From the NCBI GenBank assembly GCA_002719695.1, contig PBEQ01000014.1, positions 1 through 32,456 on the forward strand: a stretch of 32,456 bases of DNA, written 5' to 3'. The notes under the pieces are model-generated. The model had not been told where the DNA came from. It saw nothing but the letters and a program-made list of their open reading frames with translations, and did not search any database. Source of the stretch: a bacterium (GTDB lineage: Bacteria > Margulisbacteria > Marinamargulisbacteria > GCA-2716485 > GCA-002719695). Positions 1-9,410 of this stretch are shown one piece after another. The translations under genes were made by a program, and so were the position numbers. The number at the start of each line of letters is the position of its first letter. Within the stretch, counting starts at the first letter, position 1.

Positions 1-1732
1 AATCATGATTACCCTGTCCAACAAGTTTTCCTTTATCTAAAACATAAATACAATCAAAGTCTCTTACCGTACTCAAACGATGAGCAATAACAATAATCGT
101 TAATTGACCTTTCATCCTAGCAATACTATTGGCAATATATTTCTCCGTCACGGAGTCTAATGATGATGTAGCTTCATCCAAAACCAATATATCTGGCTCC
201 AGATAAAGAGCTCTAGCAATTGCAACACGTTGTTGTTGACCTCCCGATAATTGTATCCCCCGATCACCTAAAACTGTATTAACACCTAACGTTAACGTTG
301 CTACAACATCATCTAAATGAGCCATTTTTATAACTCGATTCAATTTATCTTCATCGATAATATCCATACCAAAAGCAATATTACGAGCCAACGTATCATC
401 TAAAACCGTCATCATCTGAGGAACATACCCTATTTTTGGCCATAGCCCTTCCAAAGATTTTATTGGATTACCATCTACTAAAAACTGCCCCGAATCAGGT
501 GATAAAAAAGAAAGAAACAAATCTAACAACGTACTTTTTCCAGAGCCTGATGGCCCAACAAAAGCAATACTATTATTACATTTAATATCTAAAGAAATAG
601 ATTTTAACACGTCATTTTTCTTATTATAACTAAAAGAAATATTATCAAATGAAATAACATCAAATGAATTAATAGGCTGTATTTTTAAGTCATTATTACA
701 TGCTGTATCAGTAACCTGATTAACTAATTCTTTATAAAGTGCATTTAAAGACGGTTTTAAATTTTCAATAGTACTTTTGTTAGCAATCATAATGCCCAAA
801 CAACTCAATAAGCGTCGTCCGACAATTGCATAAAAAATAAATAAAGTACCATATACTTGAGGCTGATTAACAAACAACATCAAAACATAAACAACCCCAA
901 CTAAAAATAAAATCACAACATATTCCATTACAATTCCTGGAACCGCTGATAAAAAAGATGCCACTTTTAAGGAACCTGTTATCTTATCGCTAACAGCTCC
1001 CATTACATTTTGAAAATAAGTAATCTTATTAAATAATTTAATCTCTTTAATTAATTGAAACGATTCTAAGCCTGTTTTATAAAAATCAGCAGTTCCATTT
1101 TCATAATCATTTCCAGCCTGTTTTTGTCTTGATTTAAAAAAATAATATAAAAAAACACCAACGCCTCCAATAGAACTTAACATAATAAGAGAAAATAAAA
1201 ATTGTTTAAAAAGCAATATAGCAATTAAACAGCAGGATGTAATTAAGGAAGAATAAAACGATAGCTGTGCAACTAACAACAAAGATAAACGAGGAATACT
1301 TTGAGTTAAAACCTTCATCATATGTTTATGATTTTTCTTTAAAAATAATTCATAAGATAACCCTAAATAATGCCGATACAACAACTTCATATTATGTCGT
1401 GCAACATCATATGGAAATTTATTAATCCAATACTGTAACATTATCTGAATTATTGTTTTAAAGGTATAAAGGCTTAAAAATATAACCGAAATTAAAGCAA
1501 CCAAACTTAAAGGATCCTGTAAATTAAAATAAGCGATGATTGGTTGCAATTGTTGTATTGATAAAATTCTATTGGGATCTATAACAACATTTAAATAAGG
1601 TATAACTAACGAATAAGTAAATGCTTCAACAAGTCCAAAAAATATCATTAAAAATAATAACCAAAAAAATATTTTCTTTTCTTTTTTTGATAATATCTTA
1701 AAAATATTGGCACTTAATACTTGGCTTAACAT
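1..1732 (-). CDS. MsbA/PglK-type ABC transporter (fused TMD-NBD), partial, runs off left edge
   Basis: Not in the ORF track because it is truncated. Minus frame from ATG at 1732 (MLSQVLSANIFKILSKKEKK...) stays open to the edge. Walker A GPSGSGKSTLLDLFL near 535-570, signature LSGGQQQRVAIARAL, Walker B DILVLDEATSSLDS, H-loop TIIVIAHRLSTV. Confidence 0.92.
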   Translation of the reverse strand, partial: MLSQVLSANIFKILSKKEKKIFFWLLFLMIFFGLVEAFTYSLVIPYLNVVIDPNRILSIQQLQPIIAYFNLQDPLSLVALISVIFLSLYTFKTIIQIMLQYWINKFPYDVARHNMKLLYRHYLGLSYELFLKKNHKHMMKVLTQSIPRLSLLLVAQLSFYSSLITSCCLIAILLFKQFLFSLIMLSSIGGVGVFLYYFFKSRQKQAGNDYENGTADFYKTGLESFQLIKEIKLFNKITYFQNVMGAVSDKITGSLKVASFLSAVPGIVMEYVVILFLVGVVYVLMLFVNQPQVYGTLFIFYAIVGRRLLSCLGIMIANKSTIENLKPSLNALYKELVNQVTDTACNNDLKIQPINSFDVISFDNISFSYNKKNDVLKSISLDIKCNNSIAFVGPSGSGKSTLLDLFLSFLSPDSGQFLVDGNPIKSLEGLWPKIGYVPQMMTVLDDTLARNIAFGMDIIDEDKLNRVIKMAHLDDVVATLTLGVNTVLGDRGIQLSGGQQQRVAIARALYLEPDILVLDEATSSLDSVTEKYIANSIARMKGQLTIIVIAHRLSTVRDFDCIYVLDKGKLVGQGNHD

Positions 1733-1818
1733 CGTTATGTTATTCCTTAAAATCAAAAAAATTAAACTGAGTTTTATATACTAACTCAAAAAAAGAAAAA
1801 ACAGTATGATTAATAAAT

Positions 1819-2025
1819 TTAAACGATATTATTAAAATTAATAAAAAAATCAGAAGGCCTAAACAATGTTGATGAATTCATAGTAAGAATTAAAATAAAA
1901 ATCAAAATGTAATTTAATAACGGTATATACATAAAAACATTGGCAATTAAAAGAAGGGCTAAAACCAACCCCATACCAGCATCTATACATTTTGCTTTTT
2001 CAACTTTAAAATTTTGATTAAACAC
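1819..2025 (-). CDS. small hydrophobic membrane protein, 68 aa (GTG start), function unknown
   Basis: Two predicted TM stretches (GLVLALLLIANVFMYIPLLNYILIFILILTM). Lies upstream of the ABC transporter on the same strand. Start codon is GTG with no clear Shine-Dalgarno. Confidence 0.45.
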   Translation of the reverse strand: MFNQNFKVEKAKCIDAGMGLVLALLLIANVFMYIPLLNYILIFILILTMNSSTLFRPSDFFINFNNIV

Positions 2026-2027
2026 AT

Positions 2028-2075
2028 CTATAGCTTATTATAGTTATGATATAATTTCAAAAAAATAAGCTATAG
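2028..2075. repeat. perfect 12-bp inverted repeat CTATAGCTTATT...AATAAGCTATAG with 24-nt spacer
   Basis: Left arm 2028-2039, right arm 2064-2075, exact reverse complements, in the divergent intergenic region between the 68-aa ORF and the plus-strand GT. Confidence 0.7.
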
Positions 2076-2195
2076 TATTATTATAAATAATAATTACAAA
2101 ATGAAGCATATATAAACATATATTTTGTGATTTATTAAAATAATTTAACATTTAAAAGACCATGTATGATTTTTAGAATTTTATAAATAGATTTA

Positions 2196-3398
2196 ATGAA
2201 AAATAAAAAACATATTTTAGTGATCCCATCATGGTATCCACCTAACGGAGGATATTTTTTTAAGGAGCAATCCGAAGAGCTTAAAAAAAGAGGTTATAAC
2301 GTTGGCTTAGTTTATGTAGAGCAGAACTCATTAAGAGAAGTTTCAATAAAAAATTTAACTAAAAAATATTTTCAAACAAAAGTTTGCCATGAAAATGGAT
2401 TAATTGTATTAAGAGTTTATGGTTGGGCAATACCCAAGAATCAAAGGCTTAACCACAAGCTTTGGGTATATTTAATGATTAAATTAACAAAAAAGTATAT
2501 AGAAAAGTATGGAAAGCCAGATTTAATTCATGCACATAGTGCAATTTGGGCGGGTGACGTTGCTGAAAAAATAAAGCAATTCTATAAAATACCATATATC
2601 ATCACAGAACATAGAAGTAGATTCGTTTTAAATGAGTCTGAGCGGCTTAATAAAAAAATGTATAAAAATTGGCATAATAACATATTAAAAAGTACATTTA
2701 GAAATGCTTCAAAAATAATAACAGTAGGATCTCATTTTACTAAAAATATTAATAACTATCTCAAAAAAGATGATTACAAAAAAATAATAACTATCGGAAA
2801 TATTGTTCAAACAGAATTTTTCAAACCAACCAATAAAAAGCCAGCAGATTTAAATAACTTAAAATTCTTATGTATTGGTAGCCTTGAAGATTACAAAGGT
2901 ATTGATATTTTAATTAAAGGTTTCAAAAATGTCATTCTTAAATATCCAAATACATTATTAGAGATAATTGGTGAAGGATCTTCAAAATTAAATTTAGAGT
3001 TATTAATTAAATCCCTTCATTTAGAAAAGAATGTAAAACTACTTGGAAAATATAATCGCGATCAAATTAAAAAGAAACTTGATAAATGTGATTACTTTGT
3101 TTTGTTAAGCCGTTTTGAAGCTTTTGGTGTTGTATTTATCGAAGCTATGAGTATGGGAAAACCTATTATTGCATCAAACTACATATGTAGCAACTTGATA
3201 ACGGATGATACAGGAATTATTCTAAACATAGATTCAATGTCTAATGTTGAAAATGAATTATTAAATAGCATTAAATTAATTAAAAAATTTGATTCTAAAA
3301 AAATTCGTAAATTTGCAATTGAAAATTTTAGTTATGACGCTATCTTTGCACAGATAGAATCTGTATATAATGAAGTATTAAAAAAATATGAAAATTAA
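2196..3398 (+). CDS. glycosyltransferase family 4 (GT-B)
   Basis: VIPSWYPPNGGYFFKEQSEELKKRGYNV N-terminus, HAHSAIWAG, LKFLCIGSLEDYKGIDILIKGF, EAFGVVFIEAMSMGKPIIAS C-terminal GT4 motif. Confidence 0.9.
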   Translation: MKNKKHILVIPSWYPPNGGYFFKEQSEELKKRGYNVGLVYVEQNSLREVSIKNLTKKYFQTKVCHENGLIVLRVYGWAIPKNQRLNHKLWVYLMIKLTKKYIEKYGKPDLIHAHSAIWAGDVAEKIKQFYKIPYIITEHRSRFVLNESERLNKKMYKNWHNNILKSTFRNASKIITVGSHFTKNINNYLKKDDYKKIITIGNIVQTEFFKPTNKKPADLNNLKFLCIGSLEDYKGIDILIKGFKNVILKYPNTLLEIIGEGSSKLNLELLIKSLHLEKNVKLLGKYNRDQIKKKLDKCDYFVLLSRFEAFGVVFIEAMSMGKPIIASNYICSNLITDDTGIILNIDSMSNVENELLNSIKLIKKFDSKKIRKFAIENFSYDAIFAQIESVYNEVLKKYEN

Positions 3399-4935
3399 TT
3401 TATCAATTAATAAAGCATTTAAATGGCATCAAAAAAAGAATGTTTGGGCAAAGGGATTTCTATTTGATTCAAACAATACTCTTTATAAAGAAGAAAAGAT
3501 TATAGATTATTTTTTAGATATTAAAACCAAAGAAAGTTTTGAGAAAAAACTTAAAGAAGCCAATGGTTTTTTTTGTGCTGTTATTAAGAATAAAAGTGAT
3601 ATTTTTATTGCAGTTGATTACACGCGATCACACCCATTATTTTATTCTGAAACGCATCAATGGATTGGGGATGATCCAAAATCATTAACCACAACAAAAC
3701 ATATTGAAAAAGACCCCATCTCAATTCTAGAGCTATCTGCCACAGGCTATGTAACAGGTTCAGACACCACATATAAAGATATTAAACAAATACAAGCTGG
3801 AGAGTATCTAGTGTTTAAAGACTCTAGCATAAAAACAAAATCTTATTACCAGTATCTTCATACAGATTTTATTCACTATAATCAGGAGAAAGCCTTAGAT
3901 GCATTAGACAAAAGTATAACAAATGCAATCAAGCGACTCATAACTTATGCAAATGAACGACAATTAGTTCTACCATTAAGTGGTGGCTTTGATTCACGTC
4001 TTATTGCGTTAAAACTAAAGGAATTGGGCCATTCAAATGTTTTATGCTTCTCATATGGCAAAAAAAATAACTGGGAATCTCAAGTATCTAAAGAAATTGC
4101 TACCTATTTGGGATTTAAATGGATATTTATAGATTATGACCCCATTATAAATTCTCTGTATCAAAACAAAGAAATGATGAACTGTAGTAACTTTTGTCAT
4201 CGTGCTGTATCACTAATCAATATTCAAGATTATTTTGCAGTCCATCAATTAAAAGAAAAAACTTTAATAGAAAATAATGCTATATTTATTCCAGGACATA
4301 GTGCAGATTTTTTAGCAGGTAGCCATTTAAGTAATTTAGAATTACATAATTCATCTTTAACACAAGCACAAATAACAAAAAGAATATTAAATAACCACTA
4401 TGTTTTATTTAAGTTAACTAAAAAACAAAAGGATATCTATTCGCAAAAAATAATTGTAACACTCCCATCACAAGCCAAATCTGGTGATACATCTTCACAA
4501 TTAGATCATTGGAATTGGCGTGAGCGCCAAGCTAAATTTATTGTAAACGCCTGCAGAGTGTATGAGTTTTTTGGCTATCAATGGCATTGCCCCTTGTGGG
4601 ATACAGAAATCATGGAATATTTTCAAAAATTACCACTAAAATATAGAAAAGAAAAGTGGCTGTATAATCATTATGTAAATGGGTTAGACGCTAACCTAGC
4701 TCAAAAAAACAAAGCAAAAAAAAGCCAGATAAGCTCATTTTTTATAAAAATATTAAATATAATTTGTAATAAATCAAGGCCTTTTCATATTTTAAAATTT
4801 AATATATTACAAAAAAAAAGGTTATGTTTTAATAAATTGTTTCCTCTATATTTACAAAGGAAGTATTATACTAAAGGTTACAGAAATTTGAATGGATTAA
4901 TCATAGCAGATTTAATTAAAAAATTAGATGAATAA
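3388..4935 (+). CDS. asparagine synthase-like PP-loop protein with degenerate GATase-II domain (no N-terminal Cys)
   Basis: VLPLSGGFDSRLIALKLKELG PP-loop and FIPGHSADFLAGSHL. Degenerate Ntn-like domain (GFFCAVIKNKSDIFIAVDYTRSHPLFYS). Starts MKINLS, not MCG. Start overlaps the upstream GT by 11 nt. Confidence 0.85.
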   Translation: MKINLSINKAFKWHQKKNVWAKGFLFDSNNTLYKEEKIIDYFLDIKTKESFEKKLKEANGFFCAVIKNKSDIFIAVDYTRSHPLFYSETHQWIGDDPKSLTTTKHIEKDPISILELSATGYVTGSDTTYKDIKQIQAGEYLVFKDSSIKTKSYYQYLHTDFIHYNQEKALDALDKSITNAIKRLITYANERQLVLPLSGGFDSRLIALKLKELGHSNVLCFSYGKKNNWESQVSKEIATYLGFKWIFIDYDPIINSLYQNKEMMNCSNFCHRAVSLINIQDYFAVHQLKEKTLIENNAIFIPGHSADFLAGSHLSNLELHNSSLTQAQITKRILNNHYVLFKLTKKQKDIYSQKIIVTLPSQAKSGDTSSQLDHWNWRERQAKFIVNACRVYEFFGYQWHCPLWDTEIMEYFQKLPLKYRKEKWLYNHYVNGLDANLAQKNKAKKSQISSFFIKILNIICNKSRPFHILKFNILQKKRLCFNKLFPLYLQRKYYTKGYRNLNGLIIADLIKKLDE

Positions 4936-5107
4936 AAATCAATAAACTATATCTCAACATATTAAAATTAACATCACAAGTTTTAATACCAGCTACAAAA
5001 AAAACATACCTATTATTATAATTTAATAATCATATGTCTTGCATCGATTGATATAACTACATTCAATCATCTTTATGCCAATTATCCACAACTTAAATAT
5101 AACAATC

Positions 5108-6121
5108 CTAAACGTAATACCCATCAGGATTTTGCTTTTGCCATCGCCAACTATCCTCACACATTTTATTTAAATTAAGCTCAGCCTCCCACCCCAAAAG
5201 ATCTTTAGCTTTACGTGGATCTGCATAACATTCCGAAATATCCCCTGGACGTCGATCTTGAATTGTATATGGTATTGATTGCCCAGAAGCTTGTTCAAAT
5301 GCCCCCACAAGTTCCAAAACACTATACCCTTTACCCGTCCCTAAATTAATAGCATCACATTCAAACCGACCTAATGCTTCCAATGCCTTTAAGTGACCTT
5401 TTGCCAAATCAACAACATGAATATAATCTCGAACCCCTGTTCCATCAGGCGTCTGGTAATCATTTCCAAAAACCGCTAATTGTTTTCGTTTACCAACTGC
5501 CACATGAGTAATAAATGGCATTAAATTATTAGGAATCCCTGAAGGATCTTCTCCAATCAAACCACTTTCATGAGCACCTACCGGATTAAAATAGCGTAAC
5601 AAGGCAATTTGCCAGTCTTTATCAGAGTTATAAAGGGCTCTTAGCATCCTCTCAATAGCCAATTTTGTTTCACCATAAGGATTCGTAGCCTCACAACGAT
5701 GTTCTTCTGTTAACGGCAAAAACGCTGGGTCCCCATACACTGTAGCAGACGAACTAAACACTATATTTTTTATTGAGAGCTCTTGCATAACGTGAAATAA
5801 ACATAAGCCACCCAAAACATTATTATCATAATACAGCAACGGTTTTTCAACCGACTCCCCCACAGCCTTTAATCCAGCAAAGTGAATGACGGCATCACAG
5901 CCTGTCATGGCATTTTTTAAGGCGTCTTTGTCTCGTATATCGCCTTTAATAAAGGTGATTGATTTACCCGTAATTTTTTCTACCCGACGTAACGATTCTA
6001 GGTTTGAATTAGCTAAATTATCATAAACAATAACATGATAATTTGCTTGTAATAATTCGATACATGTATGAGACCCAATATAACCAGCTCCCCCCGTTAC
6101 AAAAATAGTTTTAATGCTCAT
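5108..6121 (-). CDS. galE: UDP-glucose 4-epimerase
   Basis: Full-length extended [76 protein letters not shown]. Confidence 0.96.
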   Translation of the reverse strand: MSIKTIFVTGGAGYIGSHTCIELLQANYHVIVYDNLANSNLESLRRVEKITGKSITFIKGDIRDKDALKNAMTGCDAVIHFAGLKAVGESVEKPLLYYDNNVLGGLCLFHVMQELSIKNIVFSSSATVYGDPAFLPLTEEHRCEATNPYGETKLAIERMLRALYNSDKDWQIALLRYFNPVGAHESGLIGEDPSGIPNNLMPFITHVAVGKRKQLAVFGNDYQTPDGTGVRDYIHVVDLAKGHLKALEALGRFECDAINLGTGKGYSVLELVGAFEQASGQSIPYTIQDRRPGDISECYADPRKAKDLLGWEAELNLNKMCEDSWRWQKQNPDGYYV

Positions 6122-6237
6122 TGATTATAACTATATCATAAATAGTATTTGATCTTAAATTAGTAACCAAATAATTAATTAAGTCACTAAGCAATTATTT
6201 ACTAACATCCATCAAGCATTTATACTTAACAGTAAGC

Positions 6238-7002
6238 ATGAGAACAGAAACATCTAACTTAAAAAATAATGACGCTTCTTTTAATGATGATGACGAAATT
6301 GATTTAGTAGAATTATTTAAAACACTTTGGGAAAATAAAAAAACTATTATTGCTACAGCGCTACTTTTTGCTATTACAGCGGGGATTATTTCATTTATGC
6401 TTCCAAAACAATACAAGTCTACAGCGTCGTTTTTTATTACCGAAAGTGATAAACCTTCCAGTTCATTGATGGGCTATGCTGCAATGCTAGGGGTTAGCAC
6501 TCCTGGTAATATTGAAAGCCTAATTAAAAATGTCTTAGATAGTTACTCAATCAAAGTTAATATCGCAAAAAAATATCATCAAGATTTTGATGATGCTATT
6601 AAAGAGTATAAAGCATCTGCAAAACACCCTATTACACATGCTCATATAAATAATTTTATAATTAAAAGCCAATTAAAGTTAGATAAAAACTTTTCTTTTT
6701 CAGTCAACAAAAATAATTTATTTAAACTAAATTATATCTCTGAAGATAAAGTCCAAAGTAAAACAATTTTGGAACACTATTTAAATAAAATAATAGAATA
6801 TAATGAACGTTTAGAATTAAGTGCAGAAAAAAATATTATTACTATTGTTGATCCTCCACAAATACCATTATATAAGTTTAAACCCAATATCAAATTAAAT
6901 ATTGTAATTGGTGGTATTTTAGGTGGATTATTATCAGTAATATTTGTATTTATTAAACCGTTTCTATTTAAAAATAATAAACTTCTGAAAAATATTAACT
7001 AA
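6238..7002 (+). CDS. wzz: Wzz-family polysaccharide chain-length determinant
   Basis: EIDLVELFKTLWENKKTIIATALLFAITAGIISFMLPKQYKS N-terminal TM region and PPQIPLYKFKPNIKLNIVIGGILGGLLSVIFVF C-terminal Pro-rich TM region. Confidence 0.9.
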   Translation: MRTETSNLKNNDASFNDDDEIDLVELFKTLWENKKTIIATALLFAITAGIISFMLPKQYKSTASFFITESDKPSSSLMGYAAMLGVSTPGNIESLIKNVLDSYSIKVNIAKKYHQDFDDAIKEYKASAKHPITHAHINNFIIKSQLKLDKNFSFSVNKNNLFKLNYISEDKVQSKTILEHYLNKIIEYNERLELSAEKNIITIVDPPQIPLYKFKPNIKLNIVIGGILGGLLSVIFVFIKPFLFKNNKLLKNIN

Positions 7003-7291
7003 AAAATAATTGTTTCAAAAACGTTAATAATGTCAATTTTAATATAACAATACTTATCATCACTATCTAATAAAACATACTTTAAACCACGCCATATCAC
7101 GTTATTAACAATTTAATACCGATCAAAATTTGGCATTTAAAATAGCCATTGTTATCACGAATTTTATTTAAACTGCATTTAACCTACATACCAAAACTAT
7201 TAGGTCCACTATAACAATTTTTATTTATTCTTTAAGAAAAAAAATATAGTATAACTTAAGATTATAAAAACAGATTATAATTAATATATAA

Positions 7292-8389
7292 CTACCTTAT
7301 CGCTTTGATAAAAAGATCCTCATATTGACCAATAATTGTATCCCAAGAATAATCAGAGCGTATTTTATTAAGGTTTAATGCTACTTTTCGATCTCTATTT
7401 TTAGCTAAATCTTGATAAGAATTAATAATTTTCTCAACATCCAACGAAGTTTTAAAGTAGAAAGCGCCTTCTTCCAAAACACTTCTATTAAAGGGATTAT
7501 CATGAGCTGCTATATATGAGTGAGAAGCCATAGCTTCTAGTAGTGACGGGTTTGTCCCACCAACCGAATGTCCATGAAAGTAAACCCTTGAAAAATAACG
7601 AATATGATTCAACACATTCATATCATAGACACCTCCCAAAAACTCAACATTTGTTCCCACATATTTTTCTTGTAAAGTTTTACCATATGCTGTTTTATGA
7701 TTACCAATTACAATAAACTTAACGTTTGATTTAGACTGAACATACCCATCTAGAATTAACTCAATATTATTTTCAGGCTCTAATCTAGCCACTAAAACAT
7801 AATAGTCAAATGACTCTAATTGATACTCATTAATAAGGGTATTATCTTCTGGAATGGCACAAACTTCAGCTCCATATGGAATCATTGTTGACGCTTGGTT
7901 ATAAGTCTCATCAATATGATCTTGAATCCCCTTATTATCAGAAACTAAAAAATGAGATTTTTTAACACCTACTTTTTCAAACCACTTTGTAAGCTTTTTG
8001 ACAGCTGGAGACCATTTATCTCTCTTCCATTCTAAACCATCCATATTCGTTATGATCACCGAATTATTTATTGGCAAACATAGATACGCTATAACAGACG
8101 TTGCATAACCAAGCATTAAAATAACATCAAACTTTTTTTGTAAAGCATCACGAAGAGATAAATAGTCATAAATAAAATGTGCTGCAGCTCCAATCAAATT
8201 CTCAGGGCACCACTTATGAACAATAGTTACCTTTTTAAACTCACTTTTTTGATAAGGATGAAAATGAGGATTATAGACAGTTACATCATGACCTTTTTTT
8301 ACAAGCCCTAATGATAAATACTCAGCAAACTGCTCAAACCCTCCATAATAATTAGGAATTCCTCTAGATCCAACGACAGCTATTTTCAT
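7292..8389 (-). CDS. DUF1972-type GT-B glycosyltransferase
   Basis: MKIAVVGSRGIPNYYGGFEQFAEYLSLGLVKKGHDVTVY, LGYATSV, TNMDGLEWKRDKWS, HSVGGTNPSLLEAMASHS. Confidence 0.9.
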   Translation of the reverse strand: MKIAVVGSRGIPNYYGGFEQFAEYLSLGLVKKGHDVTVYNPHFHPYQKSEFKKVTIVHKWCPENLIGAAAHFIYDYLSLRDALQKKFDVILMLGYATSVIAYLCLPINNSVIITNMDGLEWKRDKWSPAVKKLTKWFEKVGVKKSHFLVSDNKGIQDHIDETYNQASTMIPYGAEVCAIPEDNTLINEYQLESFDYYVLVARLEPENNIELILDGYVQSKSNVKFIVIGNHKTAYGKTLQEKYVGTNVEFLGGVYDMNVLNHIRYFSRVYFHGHSVGGTNPSLLEAMASHSYIAAHDNPFNRSVLEEGAFYFKTSLDVEKIINSYQDLAKNRDRKVALNLNKIRSDYSWDTIIGQYEDLFIKAIR

Positions 8390-8432
8390 TATCGTAGTAT
8401 ATCAGTTATCTGCTCAAATACGAATCTCTAAA

Positions 8433-9170
8433 CTAGCTATCTTTATAATTATTAGAGGTACCACTACCAAATAACTTACTTTTTAATGATACTAGTGGCA
8501 AAAATAATTTACCTACTAAATTCTTAATTGGACTATTGTCTGTTTGCCAATAGGTAGAGCGAGGTCGCTCAATAGGCTTGTCATGAATAGTGTAAGCGTA
8601 AGTTATTATTGAGGTCCGGTAGGTATCTTCTGGAAAGTTAATTTTATCATAACCATGCAATGTATAGTTTCGACACGACATAATAGTCAACCTATTCATT
8701 GGAATATCAACCAATATACTTTCTTTTGTTCTCTTATCAACCAGCTTTAATTGGCCACCATACTCTGGCTTCCAATCTTTGTTTAAATACAATAACAAAT
8801 TTACATTTCGATACCATTTAGGTTCACTTGGATGATAATTAAAATCAACATGCATATCCAAAAAGCTATCTTTTCCTCCAAGATGCAGCCCTCCACCATG
8901 AAACTTTGGATCAACAAATAATTCTTCGTTTGTAATGTAAGAAATAAGTTTTGAAAACCGTTCTGAAATTAAACCATCATATAACGTTTGAAATTTATCT
9001 GAAATGTCAACTATGTTTGATATTTCAAATTTATTTTTAGCAAAAATATAATCTCTACTTTTATTATTTTCTTTTGGAATTGGGATAGAAGAATAAAGCT
9101 CTTCAGCGATACCATCAATTAAAAAATCATCAATTACAATATGAGGAAACGGTTTTTTAACAATATACAT
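8433..9170 (-). CDS. 2-oxoglutarate/Fe(II)-dependent oxygenase family protein
   Basis: HxD motif in FLDMHVDFNYHP, distal His in NYTLHGYD, followed by Arg in YRTSIITY. NLLLYLNKDWKPEYGGQLKL core typical of 2OG-FeII_Oxy folds. Confidence 0.85.
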   Translation of the reverse strand: MYIVKKPFPHIVIDDFLIDGIAEELYSSIPIPKENNKSRDYIFAKNKFEISNIVDISDKFQTLYDGLISERFSKLISYITNEELFVDPKFHGGGLHLGGKDSFLDMHVDFNYHPSEPKWYRNVNLLLYLNKDWKPEYGGQLKLVDKRTKESILVDIPMNRLTIMSCRNYTLHGYDKINFPEDTYRTSIITYAYTIHDKPIERPRSTYWQTDNSPIKNLVGKLFLPLVSLKSKLFGSGTSNNYKDS

Positions 9171-9232
9171 ATGCGCTACATATATAAAGATTCAATCACT
9201 TTATACTCATTGTTTTACAAAACATTCCTTTA

Positions 9233-9367
9233 TTAAGTCTCCAATATCTTTAAAATATTAGTATTAAACGTATCTAACTTGAAAAATTTTGATCTATTAA
9301 ATGCATTTTTTTGTACCTTCATAACACATAAAGAATTATTAGTTGAATTACAAACTCTAATTAAGAT
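9233..9367 (-). pseudogene. relic resembling the C-terminal tail of a glycosyltransferase
   Basis: Open 44-codon frame ILIRVCNSTNNSLCVMKVQKNAFNRSKFFKLDTFNTNILKILET* in an otherwise empty gap. Resembles the final helices of GT4 proteins (MK.NA..RSK.F....F...IL.ILE). Preceded by an in-frame stop. Confidence 0.4.
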
Positions 9368-9410
9368 TCAAAAATATTGATGATTTTAAGCTAATAACAA
9401 ATCAAATTAT

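Noticed and set aside
4811-4819. A9 tract near the 3' end of the AsnB-like gene (and T9 at 12307-12315) as phase-variation sites
   Set aside because: Homopolymers of this length are expected in such AT-rich DNA, and both genes are in frame; no direct evidence of switching.
6195-6416. 73-aa minus ORF
   Set aside because: Antisense to the wzz N-terminus; shadow ORF.
7003-7291. Possible terminator or relic gene in the wzz/GT convergent gap
   Set aside because: No convincing GC hairpin with T-tract and no open frame with recognisable motifs.
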